Assembly (NCBI RefSeq): GCF_000006405.1
Contig: NW_003216498.1
Coordinates: forward strand, 1,056,958-1,120,957
From: Perkinsus marinus ATCC 50983
Lineage: Eukaryota > Perkinsozoa > Perkinsida > Perkinsidae
Reading direction: 5' to 3'
DNA: 64,000 bases
Below are positions 35,587-47,548 of the stretch, one piece after another. A program made the translations under genes and the position numbers. The stretch's first letter is position 1; each line of letters starts with the position of its first letter. The notes under the pieces were generated by a model, which worked only from the letters and a program-made list of their open reading frames with translations, was not told the origin of the DNA and made no database searches.

Positions 35587-38500
35587 TCAACGATCAGTCA
35601 GGGTCTCCCCTTCTTGGTGCAATAAGTGCTGTATCTCCTCAGCCAGCGAGCGATCACCACTGCCGTTGATCGAGAACAAGTATAGCGCTTTCATCAGCTT
35701 CCTACTGACAGAGCGTCCTAAGCAGTAATCGATAATAATGCACAGCACCCCCGCATGTCACCTGTTGATGACGACGATGACGACGATGACGACGTGCACC
35801 GACGTAGCTCTATATTAGAGATCTTGGCCAGTGCTGCTCGTAACGCAGTAACGACCTGCTTGTTACCTCCAGCTACCTCCTCACCCTGAGCCAGGCACTT
35901 AGCCATGCTGACATATCTGAGGTCCACCAAGGAGTGTAAGGGGGAGGAAGAGCTGGAGGGAACTCACCCCTCGAGGATCTGTGCCAGCTGAGCTCTGACA
36001 ACAACACACTCGATAAACGCATCGGGCTCTTCCTCAACGTGCTTGGATAGCCATTGATAAGCTGCTTCGGATCGCCGCGATATTATCTGACTAGAAATAC
36101 TGAAAAACGCCATTCGGAATTCACCAAGATAGAGTAATGACATTCGTACCGTGAAAGCTGCATCGCTCCGCTTGCCAGTATCTGTCGCCAGTTTGAGTAT
36201 CTCAGCCAACTTCACCTTAGCCCGACCAACGTCCACCAGGGCCGTACACCGGGCCAATAACTCCGCTGCCCCTGGACAAACGCAGCAGTACTAAAGAGGG
36301 CCAAGTGACAGCAGCATACCGACCATCGTTGGTATCCTTTGAGGTCCATGCCTTGCCAGCATAAACCAATGCCTCGGAGAGCATAGTGGACGCTAGGCTA
36401 CCGATCGATTGGCCCTTCACCTTGTCGGAGAAGTCCTCACTAGCTCGCCAAATTACATCATGCTCCATAGCGACTTTCACTGGAGCACTGTAGTCACCTG
36501 AAGAGGAGACTCCCAGTTCCACACTGGGAGACGACTGCCTACCCTCCTGTGTGAGGTGGTCAACGTCCATGAAGACATTCGCAAGATGACGTCCAAGTCG
36601 CTGGGCTTGCTCAGCTGCAGTGGCGTATATATTACGCTTACTAAAGGCAGATTCCGCCTCTTTATTAGCCGATGCCGACCTAAAGCGGTCCCTCTGTTAT
36701 TAGCGTGTACGTCACATTAGCAGTACTTGGCAGCCCTATCAAGGTGACGTATGGCTCTATAAGTACACTGATATCTCTCGACAGAGTCGATCCCCACATG
36801 TGGGCCAGTAGCTAGTGCTAGCCATAATCTGAGGCGGAGTCGGGAACCATCATCATCATCACCAGTACGAGAGAATGTGCACATGGCCAACTACATGTGT
36901 CGGTGACAATTTGAGGAAAACTTGAGAAATTATTCTTTTGTACACTTCTACCCTAATTTAGGTATAAACTCCCACAATTAGGGAGGAAATTCCAGAGCTC
37001 AGCTAAGGAAAGCGAACATATATTCCAACACTGATCATCACAGGAGTACTGCGGCCTACTACTACCTTGCTAAGTTCACTAGTGGTACCATTACATTCAA
37101 CTTGTCTCCAGCAGCGACAAACTCGCTGTAGGATTCACAGAAGGCGTCCACGGCTAATGCTACCACAACAGTGTCATCCGCTGAGCCGGACCGCAGCAAC
37201 TGAGTCAACTGGGCTAGATGGATACAGCCTAACTCGTTGATAGTGCTGGCTAGCTGAGCACGACCACTCCGACGGAAATCGTCAGTACGCCTGACATTGG
37301 GAGCAGACTACTACCCTCGCGTTGCTACGAGACTCACTTTTGTCGGCGTTTGTGTTCCCGTTGAGGGGCATTCGCTGTTTTCAAGGCGCGAGTTAGGTAC
37401 TCGATAGTGAGCCGGAGGAACCCAGCTGGCGTGCCGTGGGTAGTCAGCTTTCTACGGCACCTGTCGTTTACTACAGTGTGCCTGATAGACAACGTCGGCA
37501 CAGTCGATGACACACAACTGCATCACTTGAGCCAGTCTTTGCTGAGCCCCGCAGCCTCTAATGTGCCGTCAGTGAAGGCTGCAGTCCCCGCCAAGAGCTC
37601 CACATAAACCTCACTGGTCATCCCCAGCTGCATCGGAGATTCCCCAAGTACGGTCAGGTCATGCTCTACTATCTCAAGAGCAGCACTACTCGACATCTGA
37701 GCACCACACAGCTTCCAATTTCGTGGCGCGTGACTATTACCATAGATATCTGTTGAGGTGATATCCCACAGTTGGCCATGGAATGCAGTCTATGGGCCAT
37801 AACTCGACACAGGTCTCGCTCTACATTCCAACACTCCACTGCTCTCCTCTGTGGGTCCACCTTCAATAGTGATACCTGATGTGGAGTTACTCTCTACCTC
37901 GCTCTTGACAATGGCAAGACCTCAGCCGCGGCCAACCATTGCAGAAGCCATAGTTGCCAGGCTATCGAATGACGGAGACGCTCATCACTGTGCTTGGGGC
38001 CGACATCGTCATCACCATCCCCAGCAGTACTAGTCAACCGACACCTGCAAGTGTTCATCCCAAGTGCTCCTATGTATCGTGTTATTACCATTTCTGGTAG
38101 AGCGGGACCATGACATGCTCGACAGCACGGACCGTCGTGAAGGCGAAAGACACATACAGTTGCACGCCCAGGTGGGGAGCTCCTCCTCTGGATCCATCGT
38201 CACGATAGCTACTACTGCTCGTCGTGTTGGTGCTCTTGCTACTGAGTAAACCATTGTGATAGCTGTAGTCAATGTTGTGTGTTACCTTGTATCAAGGGCT
38301 GCTAGAGCCTGCATGAGGAGATGACAACACCGTACGAGGCCCTCATTGGAGTCCATCTCATCTGCTAGTGAAGACAGTTGCATGCATATTACCGAATACA
38401 GCTCTGGGTATTGGACCTGATGAGCAGTTGATCGAAACCAAGCGATACCCTGTTACTCTTTGAGGGTGTATGAGAGTAAGGCCTTTCCATAAGACGTCCA

Positions 38501-39278
38501 GTCTACTCTCAACAGGAGCCGAGGGCATTCTCGATGCTAGTGTAACACACAGCTCTGCTAATGGTCGGCTGAGCATGGAGGAGCTTGGGGATACTCCCTT
38601 GTCAGGGAGTTGATCTCCAAACGGTTTGCTAGTCGTATCATACAGCACGCATGCGTTAGTGTCCCTATAGAGGTAATAGGTCCCTCCCTGTCGTGTACAG
38701 TATCTCTTGAGGAAATGCAGAAGTCGTTCCGCCTGGTCAATGATCTGGTCTGGATCGAACGTGCCGTCTTCAGATCCCTCTTCATCAGCCAAGTCCGCCG
38801 TGTTGCATAGACTAACTTGCTTACCTCGGCACCAGGCCACCTTACCCACACTGAGTAAGTTGTTCTCAACCCAGGCATCTCGTCGGAGGTTCTTCGATAT
38901 CCAAGTCCCCTCGGAAGGTACTACCTTCAATGACGCCATTGATGATAGAGAGTCTAGAGAGTCCAAAGGGCTCGTACCATGACGATCAGTAGGGAAGACA
39001 ACCATATCACAACCAAGCAGGATCCTATACCCACCCAGAGTCCACTGAACCGTACGGCCTAATCTTGAGGGTGGTGCTCGGAGGTGAGGTACGGCAAGCT
39101 GGAACATCGTCCTGGGGTCCTGGACTGGGCGGTCCTCCAGGGCAAGCAAGTCCCGTATTTGAGGGTTGCGCTCTCTCACAGTTTTCACAGCGAGCGGGGT
39201 CTGGCTGTTCAGATCTTCCTTATCGTCACCACTAGCAGACTCCCCTTGCCGTGGGGGCGCACTCTTAGTCCTTCCCAC
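35587..39278 (-). CDS. EDRF1-like protein
   Basis: Large minus-strand gene. The longest exon (39278-38358) carries the N-terminal domain: LGGYRILLGCDMVVFPTD, then a segment with VSLCNTADLADEEGSEDG and ERLLHFLKRYCTRQGGTYYL followed by YRDTNACVLYD. This resembles erythroid differentiation-related factor 1, which has the pattern ...LLxFLKxxCxxEGxTYWLx. Downstream exons are helical and TPR-like, as in the C-terminal part of that family: LTIEYLTRALKTANAPQREH, LASTINELGCIHLAQLTQLL, LWLALATGPHVGIDSVERYQ, and a last exon ending RSLAEEIQHLLHQEGETLTD with stop at 35587-35589. An upstream acidic frame (39499-39278, FLHFTDDEEEEEKT) may be the first exon. Molecular role in protists is unknown. An intron holds transposon copy 3. 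Confidence 0.6.
36863..37033 (+). mobile_element. hAT-like non-autonomous DNA transposon (copy 3)
   Basis: A 171-base element in an intron of the EDRF1-like gene, in opposite orientation to that gene. It begins CAGTACGAGAGAATGTGCAC, contains ACATGGCCAACTACATGTG, and ends GCGAACATATATTCCAACACTG. Both ends are followed by ATCATCAC (36855-36862 and 37034-37041), an exact 8-base target duplication, although the left side lies in a CAT repeat so chance agreement is easier there. It has no coding capacity. Confidence 0.75.
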
Positions 39279-39499
39279 TATAGTTTGATTGTTTTCTCCT
39301 CCTCCTCTTCATCATCGGTGAAGTGGAGGAAAGTCCGCTTGACTGTAGCCTTGAGACCGAGCTCCTCTGGAGTACCACCATCATTAAATGGAGTAGGCAG
39401 TACTGGAGAGATCCTAGGCGAACACTGCTCAGCTGGGCACAGCGTGACGAAGCTGTCACTATTTGGTGTCTCTACTGGTCCAGGAGAGGAGTCCAGCAC

Positions 39500-40206
39500 T
39501 AGACATGATCTGGAAAGTAGATGGAAGAGAAGGCATGCACAGTACTAGTACTACTACCCTATTCTATGGACAGCTAATGGCGTATGGCACCCTTCTGTAG
39601 CTGTCGCCATCGCTACCAGGTTAGTGACATCTCTCAGCTGACCCGCAAAGTCTGGTAGACCAAAGATAGGAGGACCGTTATCCTTAGCAATGTCACCATG
39701 CCTGAACAACAAGTCACTATAAAACTGCTCAGTATCATGGCAAAGCTTATAATTGTAGTATCTCTCTTCACTTCTACTACTACCCTAGATGCTCTTTCAC
39801 AGTGAACTCCTCACTAACATCATCCTGTTCATCTAGCCTTTCTTGTCCAACCAAGAAGGTCGCTAACGGTACCAAAGGATGCGGCTGCGAGAATAATGAG
39901 AACCCGGTATCTTCTTGTTGTTTATGATCAACCATTTCAATTTACCAATCTTTCAATGACCCCACTACCCTCGGTACTGAACAAACACAACAACTACACA
40001 AGACAATCGGAGAAACTACTGAGAGCAACTCGAGGATTCTCAGTGTGTTATTGCGATTGACACTGAATACCCACAGCGGTGACACAGACCTCTAGACGAG
40101 GTTTGACGACAACCGAGAATAGGAGGAAGAGTAGATAGAAATAAGAATGGGCATTGTATACTACGACAACCTAACTGCTAGAACAAATCTATCGATAATA
40201 CATAGT
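39500..40206. other. Intergenic stretch, no gene seen
   Basis: Only very short frames. It separates two minus-strand genes and presumably contains the EDRF1-like promoter and the perilipin-like 3' region. Confidence 0.4.
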
Positions 40207-41181
40207 TTAGGCCTTCTCATCCTTCGCAGTGGCAGCAGCACCACATACCCAAGGGCAAGCGAAGGCCGCACTTACTGAGGCAACGCCTCTGTTGAAATTG
40301 TCCCAAGTGAAAATAGTAACCAGATACGTGTAAACCGACTTAGCAGATTTGATGATTGAAACCTTGGCGAGATTGCAGTATTCATAAGCCTTCACAGAGA
40401 CGGTTTTATACATCTCCTCAAGACTATGCTTCCTCTCAGGAGTCAATGCCTTATTCCAAGCCATGACAGCCTTATCCTTGATATACAATGAGCACTCCTT
40501 AGCCTTAGCAAAGGCACACGAAGCCGCATTCTTCATCGACGTCCAGTTGTCCATAACAAGAGCTCTCACATACTGCCACATACCGGGAGCCTTCTCCTTC
40601 AACTCAGTATACTTAGTAACAATCCACGTCTTGATAGATGCCCAGAGGGAACCACACATCTCCTTAGCACCGGACCAAAGGAAGGACCAGAACTCCCATA
40701 TGTCCGACATATACTCCCTACAAGGCTCGATGACGTAGATATCAGCACGAGTGTACACGCGAGAACACACAGTACCAGCCAAACCCAGGGCACGAGCAAG
40801 CTCACGCTGATGCTGACCAGCAGCTTCAACAGAGGACTTTTGCTCCTTGGTCGACGATGATGAGGGACTAGTGGTAGTAGCATCAGATTCGGTATGAGCC
40901 ATGTCAACAGGTTCCTCAATAGGAGGAAGCATACTATCCACGAGGACCTCAGTTCTGTTGAGGAAGCTGTCGAAGGCAGCAGACATATAGTCACTAGCAC
41001 TGGTCGCAGCGGCAGAGATCCTCTGACCAGTGGCAGTCTTCTTGAAACCATGAACACGCTCTTGAACCTTAGTGCTGGCCTCTTCGAACTTTTCACTGAC
41101 GGATTGTGTCACTTCAGGAGTTAGGATAGTGAAAGGAGGGACTCCAGCGAATGCATAAGATATCATTTTTAGTCTATACAC
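40207..41181 (-). CDS. Perilipin-like lipid-droplet protein
   Basis: A 324-residue intronless frame, unusual among these intron-rich genes. Residues about 20-110 resemble the PAT domain: amphipathic 11-mer-like helices (EVTQSVSEKFEEASTKVQER), then ATSASDYMSAAFDSFLNRTE followed by VLVDSMLPPIEEP, close to the perilipin signature 'TxxEELVDxYLPxxEEE'. An acidic/Ser linker (about 115-130) is followed by a Trp/Tyr-rich helical C-terminal half (MWQYVRALVMDNWTSMKNAA). Perilipins coat neutral-lipid droplets and control lipase access; alveolate members are known. Start may be ATG 41181 or 41166 (MISYAFAGVPPF). Family assignment rests on the short signature and overall helix pattern. Confidence 0.6.
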   Translation of the reverse strand: MYRLKMISYAFAGVPPFTILTPEVTQSVSEKFEEASTKVQERVHGFKKTATGQRISAAATSASDYMSAAFDSFLNRTEVLVDSMLPPIEEPVDMAHTESDATTTSPSSSSTKEQKSSVEAAGQHQRELARALGLAGTVCSRVYTRADIYVIEPCREYMSDIWEFWSFLWSGAKEMCGSLWASIKTWIVTKYTELKEKAPGMWQYVRALVMDNWTSMKNAASCAFAKAKECSLYIKDKAVMAWNKALTPERKHSLEEMYKTVSVKAYEYCNLAKVSIIKSAKSVYTYLVTIFTWDNFNRGVASVSAAFACPWVCGAAATAKDEKA

Positions 41182-41897
41182 GACGAAACTTTAACTGACG
41201 AAAGCTAACCCTAAATTCGATGTCCTTGCACCTAGTAACAGCTCCCACTAAGATGGAAACATCTAAAAGCGTTATTTACTCAGCGACAATAACAGATGTG
41301 TTAACAATGAACCGAGCATGATGAGCTTAGGAGCTCGTGACTGAACCACACATAAACGAAGACCTAGCCTAACGAGGCCGCACAGAAATCCCGACACAAA
41401 ACTGTCTCCATATCTTGATGATAGTTGGTGACGTGAGATCCACAAAGGCAGAAATGTGTTTAGTAACAGAGGCTTTGTTTGTGATGTTATTACCAGAGCT
41501 AATTCAACTCAATACCAGACTTATATGGCGAGACACACCTACCAACCCGTCTTCATTATTTCTATGACATCGTAACAATCTGAATGGCAAGCACTTGAGG
41601 TCTCACCGGAGACGCGTTGATCATCGCACTGCAAGAAAATTGCAAGAAGATTTAGGCATTTCCTGCAATTCCTCGCTCGCCCACCGTGAAACTGCTGGCT
41701 GCGACCGCGAGGCGTGCACGTGGAATCTAACTACTGCCCTTTGTGACCATGACGTTGTGGGCGATGGGAGTAACTGGAATGGTGATTCTGTGCGAGCTAG
41801 GCAACTAGGTTGGACGTTATTTACGGTGCACGACGCCTTCGAACGATTGACGCTATTTGTGTACAGCTCATAGTCTTCTAAAACACCCCTAATTATC
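41182..41897. promoter_or_regulatory. Divergent intergenic region (perilipin-like / LC8)
   Basis: Holds the promoters of two divergent genes. A plus-strand 92-codon frame (41595-41873) overlaps it but has no recognisable content and is probably fortuitous. No defined motif is seen. Confidence 0.4.
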
Positions 41898-42317
41898 ATG
41901 GCAGAGCGGAAGGCTGTTATCAAGAACGCCGACATGTCGGAGGACATGCAGCAGGATGCTATCGACTGTGCCACTCAGGCCCTCGAGAAGTATGGTATCG
42001 GGACTATCCTCTAGCGTCTAAATCCTGGCCCTCCTGGTTCCCCTGGGTCTACCGTTCGCTCCAGCTTTCGGATTATAATTGTTCTCCCAGGTACAACATC
42101 GAGAAAGATATCGCTGCCTACATTAAAAAGGAATTCGACAAGAAGTATTCCCGCTCTCTACTCATCACTGGTGTCGTATATTTTCTCCTCCAGGTATAAC
42201 CCCACCTGGCACTGTGTTGTCGGCCGTAATTTCGGCTCCTACGTGACGCATGAAAGCAAGCACTTCATCTACTTCTACCTTGGGCAGGTTGCCATCCTCT
42301 TGTTCAAGTCCGGTTAA
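41898..42317 (+). CDS. DYNLL: Dynein light chain LC8
   Basis: Exons 41898-41989, 42091-42144 and 42194-42317 join in frame to 89 residues, exactly the family length. The sequence is near-canonical: [60 protein letters not shown] and [15 protein letters not shown]8 is a dimeric hub that binds short linear motifs in dynein intermediate chain and many other partners. It works in cytoplasmic and axonemal dynein, in keeping with a flagellated zoospore stage. Both introns are phase 2 and bounded by AA|GT...AG|GTA. Confidence 0.97.
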
Positions 42318-43546
42318 GAAGTGATTATATAGCCCGGATATACCCAGCTATGTTCTAGTAACTAACTCTTTAGTTATTTTCGCTCGGATCCGTGGCATTA
42401 TTGTTGTATTGCTGGATGAATGACTGACTGATCAGTGTATGTTATACTATTATTCACCATCTGGTGTTGTGTTCAGCAGTTGTACTTCAGAGAATATTGT
42501 CGATGTCAAATAGGAGTAGGTTGGTACTGGAATCTTCGGAATATTCAGTAGACCGGATATCTAACATCAAAATACCTCGGCCTGTCATTCACATGTGTGT
42601 GACTAGGAACGTGTGTTATCATCAGAAGAATGAAGATAGAAGTTATACTTGTTGCGATTGTACCAGGCATGCAAGCGGATTTTATGGCATGGTCAGGATA
42701 GTATTGTGGTAGATGGTTGTTGGTTAGCCCCACCTCCGGGGGTAATGATAATCATCGGTATATACGACTCGTGTGCTCCAGAATCATTACAATAATGTAT
42801 TGCCAGTTATATCTAAGTCAGTTATCATATCGTTCAACTTGAAAGTTCACACGAGCATGTGCAGTTAAGGCATTAGAGAGCCATAGTATGCCCAACAGTG
42901 TCTGGAAAGGGTCGGTGAATTCCATCAGACTCAGTTCCAAGGTGTTCCCTGTCCAGAGATCCGCTTACTAAAGGCCTTTTACTTGAGGGTGTTAAAGAGC
43001 TTCATCAAACTTTGAATATGAAAACTGCTACGATCTTCTCCATGTGACTGTCTAACTAGGGCTTCAACGTGCATCAGAGAGCAGTGAGCACAAAGGAATT
43101 GAAGGGGGAGATCATGCACACCCATGAGGCTTGCTGATTGGCGGAGTAGGGGAATCGACAGTTTCTACGATTATTATCGTAGCAGCTTCTAGAAACACTA
43201 GAGGTTCTGCAACCAGCTGATTAGTATGCAACAGGAAGTGCTGCTAAGGGGAGATACCAAGGGGATAGAAACCCGAGGGCCACATCCTAACACACCGACA
43301 TCTCTTTATATTGACAACAGACAGTGATCTCATTTCGAAAAGCAGCTAGACTCGTTAATAGTCCAGAAAATGTGGGGTTATAGAAGCAGATAATGATCAT
43401 ACAGATGATGCTCCATCAAGATGGAGTATCAACAATCCAACATCAATGAGAACACATTGACGAGTAGCTTTTACCAGAGTCAATAACAATACAGTGTATC
43501 TTGTACACATCAACCACAGTACACAATGGCTATACTAATAGACTAC
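42318..43546. other. Intergenic stretch, no gene seen
   Basis: More than 1.2 kb with only short frames (for example plus 42464-42712). It lies between the ends of LC8 and the convergent CCCH protein gene. Nothing recognisable. Confidence 0.45.
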
Positions 43547-44715
43547 CTAATGCATATCATTATTGTACTGGGAAGTGGTATGTGATGGTGTGCAAAATGG
43601 TGGTGGCATGTCGGAAGGTGAATCCAATAGATGATCTAACGTGACCTTCTGGAGCTCCACAGCATGAGCATGGCCCACAAGGCATTGGAAGATCTCCTCT
43701 GCCGAGGCCCCATCACCGAGTACTGGAGAACCCAGAGTACAGCCGATGGAATTCTGAGTCTCTCGCATCTTACGTGCCTCCACCCGTTGCTTACGGCTCA
43801 TCCTCGATCTCTTACGAATATCATGATGATAGTGACAGAAAAGACACTCCACACCAAAGACACAGGGCCTCTCTGTGTTATTGGCGAAGACGCAAGGCCT
43901 ACATGTACCAAGTTCATGGACTATACTCCCTGCCGAAAGCTGCTTCCCAGTCTCGGGGTCTCTAGGTATCAATGACAGCAATCGGTCTCGTTGCTCTTCA
44001 CTAAGCTGACTCATATTGATGTGAGTAGGACCCGTTGATCTCTTGCTACTGCCGTCATTAGTAGTCGCAGCAGCAGGAGGAGAAGGAGGAGGAGGAGAGC
44101 TCGTCTTAGAAGATGGCGGCGAGATCACAGAATTGAGAGTAGTATATTCATTGATAGGAGTATCAAAGGGCGAGCCCGATTGTTCACTAGTCGAGATATT
44201 ATTATTATGAGTTGCTACTCCTTCACCTCCGACCACAATTCTGGACATATTATTGTCGAGGCTCTGAACTGATGAACCAGAGCTGTCTTCTGGTCCAGCC
44301 TCGGGTATAGTTTCAGGAGTGCCCGAGAAGGGCTGATGCAACACCTGATCATCACGACAATGAGAATCAATAACTATAAAGAAGTAGGGAATCTTACGGA
44401 AGTGGAAACTTGTGGGGCAGCTTGCCCAAACCCGAATGCCGCACCACCACGAAAGAGCATGCTGGCCAATCGAGATGCGGTCCGGTCGATATTGGTGCCT
44501 TCCGGCATGCTCCTAGCCTTCAACGCCATAGACGGACGACCATTACCATTGTCATCCATGGTAGCGGGATCACCCAGAGGGGGCTCAGGAGCAGAGAAGT
44601 CGATGAACGTATTGCGCACCGAGTAGTGGGATTGCGATGACAACGCAGGGTGCTGTTGTTGTTCCTGCTTTTGATAGTCCTCGTTGCCACCGAATTGTCC
44701 TGTATTGAAAGACAT
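43547..44715 (-). CDS. CCCH-type zinc-finger protein
   Basis: Two exons, 44715-44398 and 44344-43547, joined by a 53-base GT-AG intron, give 371 residues. The N-terminal part is Gln/Gly/Ala-rich (FRGGAAFGFGQAAPQVS). The middle is low-complexity Ser/Pro/Asn. The zinc-finger core reads HELGTCRPCVFANNTERPCV then FGVECLFCHYHHDIRKRSRM, fitting the alveolate C3H1 type with HxxGxCxPCxF...CxxGxxCxFCH. Such proteins are very common in Perkinsus and dinoflagellates and probably bind RNA. The basic run RKRSRMSRKQRVEARK follows the finger as in that family. Target unknown. Confidence 0.8.
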
Positions 44716-45263
44716 GACTGTCAGATACGGGGTAAATAATAACTACCATGAGAAAAAATAGAGTTGTTACTCACGATGCAACCCGACAATAACAGTAAGG
44801 CTTCATTCCAACCCGAGAACGAGCCGTAAGCCATGCACCTTCACCCGAGGCGTCTCAACTATGCTCCATTCAGCCTCCCCTCCCAGTTCAAAGACGGTAT
44901 CCATCAACACGCGGTATTAATGTATGCAACTACTACTCGACATCTGAAGAAAGCATAGTTAGAGACGCAGAGACGGTAGAGACGCATCCCTACGGCCATT
45001 CAATACTACAGTGAACTGCTGCCCCCCCCCCCTCATTAGGTACATAAGAGCACATAAAAGGGCCTGTTGACTGCAAGGTCCTACCAACATGCTCAACTCA
45101 GTAGAGACGAGAAATGTAAGAAAATGACATAAACAGGTGCTGCATCAACAAGAGCATCTTCATATCTTAATTCCACTGTCTAGCATTTCGAGGGCTGTCT
45201 CGGATTCTCTCATAGTTGGATCACTGATGTAGAAGCACTGTGGTGGTAAGAGTAAGAAGAGTA
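44716..45263. other. Intergenic stretch with C-run
   Basis: Between the CCCH gene and the 3' end of the polymerase gene. Includes a homopolymer run of C at about 45022-45031. No gene seen. Confidence 0.4.
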
Positions 45264-47486
45264 TTACATATACTTGATATTGAGGCAGTCAAAGACATCT
45301 CTCTCGGTCTTGCAGGATATACAGCTGCCATCACTACGGAATATACCGTGGTCATTGACCCTAGTGAGCTCAAGCTACTACCGCCCACACGGAGAAGGAC
45401 CAACTCACTTCAACCCCAATTTAGTCTTTGCGTAGTACCGCATACGTCTATTGAAGACGCCACTACCAGTAAAGTGGACCAGGGCGTATCTAAGCTCATA
45501 CACCATCGGAAGGAGGAACGGATGCACCAATCGTCTCACGGGTATTCCCTCAAAGACCACACTTTGATGTCCACCCTACGATGGATATGTTTAGGGCTCA
45601 ACTGGAAAACACCAAAGTATCTATTCAGGGCTATACACTAGAGAAAAAGCATGCGAGAAGGCCCTATCACGTAGGCGATGACATTTTATCCCTCCCTTTG
45701 GAATCTAGGTCATCAAAACTATCATCATCAGAGGGCTCTTCGACGACTGCGGAGTCCATCCTTACTGACAGAATTGTTGATAGTCATCAAGACCAATGCA
45801 ACTAGTACTAGACTCCTCAGAATGCTCTTGGTGTTGCCGATATTGGTTGAGATGGTCTGTGAGCCTAGCTTGAGGGAATGATGGTGCCACCCCTTCCTCT
45901 GATAAGCAAGAGACGATAGACCTGATAGATAGTATCATAGCCTCCAACTGCCGAGGGAAGATCGATATACACTTACGATAGTATCGCGGCATTCTCTGTG
46001 TATGTGAGCTGCCGACTTCTGTGCGTTATCAAAAAGTCAACATCGCCACACATAGCTTTACCACGTCGGTAGCTACCGCACACTACTACCTACACGAACT
46101 GATGACAGCTATGATAGTCACGGCCATGTACTACATTGAAATGCTCCAGTCCGCCGTATTTGGCACGAGTGGCTTGGTCTACTCCCGCCAATACTACGGT
46201 GGAAATCTCTTCAACTTCCTGGCGAGGTATCTTACAGTTGAACTCCTCAAAGTATCTGGTATTTGACGATACCTTGATGCATTCACGGAATTTGTTTTAT
46301 CACTTCAAACCAATTTTCTGATTGTGATTGAGCTGCTCAATACTCCCTGAATGTCTCAGTGCATCGACACTCCGTATACCCATAGCATACCTGTTGCTCA
46401 ATATATCAACGTAGACCCCAAGTACTACTATTACCACTTCTCTGCAGTTGAAACCCCTACACCCCATACACTCGTCAATTCACGAATGCCTATAGCACCT
46501 GCAAGGATGATCTCCAACACGTCCCCCTCATAGAGGACCTCACGTTCAGCGGTGCCGATCACTTCAGCCTTCTTCACAGAACCAGTGTTGACGAACTCAC
46601 GGATCTAAGCAAGGGTCGGCAATTACATGGGATCACGCTATCTACCTTCTGCATAGTCTTAGCTCCTATACCACTGCCACACTCTGATGCAAAGTGCTCC
46701 ACTGCAGCATCGGTATCCAAGGGGTAGCTAACGTAGTGATATCTCTAATGACCATCTCGATAACAGATATACTACCCGAGCTTGTCTATCTTATCAGCAG
46801 CCCTCCGATAACTCCGTGATCTAAACTCATCGGAACTTCCCTTATTATGCCGCAAATTAGCTTCAAGATCTCTGAAGATCTGGCTGAGTTTCTTGTTACA
46901 GTCCAATGTAGGTTTCCGATCGACGACCCCCCGACTCGAGTCATCCTCGGCAGCACCAGCAGCAGCAACAGCAGTTTGCCGTTCGTCATGTAAGCCGACC
47001 TCACGTTGACGCAGAGCAGTTGAGGAATCAGGGGGGGACCGCCTTGCCACCTTCGAGGGGGGCTCTTTGAGATCTATCGTATAACGATCAAGTGGGAGCT
47101 TCCGTTCCGCATCGAGAGATTCACACAGCCAATCAACCTTCACTAAATGACTTGGGCATTCTTCGTTGAAGAGAACCCTAAGCTTCCCGACGGATACTGA
47201 ACTACCTGAGCTCATCAGACTTTACATTCGTCGATGCATATGTTTCGGTACATGCTAGATAAATCACATCACCATCATCGTGGCCTCGCTGATCGATAAA
47301 GTCTGCTCCTGCTTCCCGAGCTCGCTTAATGAGTATCTTACTCCGCCATGTTGCCGGTGACAATGACCCCAATGGGACTATATAGATCTGTAAATGTCCA
47401 AGTATGAAAACACGCGTTCCAGAGGACCGCCTCAGAGGATGCCTTACCTTGAGCCCTGCTAGGAACTGATGAGGATTCCTCTTCAT
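45264..47486 (-). CDS. POLL: DNA polymerase lambda (BRCT plus pol X)
   Basis: Family X DNA polymerase for gap filling in base excision repair and end joining. Exon 1 (47486-47448) joins exon 2 at 47387. The BRCT domain reads [18 protein letters not shown], then [13 protein letters not shown] and [16 protein letters not shown] Pro/Ser/Ala linker follows. The 8-kDa domain has [17 protein letters not shown] and [15 protein letters not shown], with helix-hairpin-helix [15 protein letters not shown]. The palm has [17 protein letters not shown] and the catalytic [20 protein letters not shown] with both Asp residues. The end has [24 protein letters not shown], and [16 protein letters not shown] with stop at 45264-45266. 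This order is that of pol lambda. The final intron is one base out of canonical splicing (see findings). Exons between are approximate. Confidence 0.88.
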
Positions 47487-47548
47487 AACTGATCATACCA
47501 CCATCACGAGTTCACAGCAGCAAATACTTGAGTAAAATATCGCTCGCC

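Noticed and set aside
47200-47265. Off-by-one splice problem in the second polymerase lambda intron
   Set aside because: An alternative donor (GCAT|GTACCG) and acceptor (CTCAG|GTAGTT) give a canonical in-frame 46-base intron.
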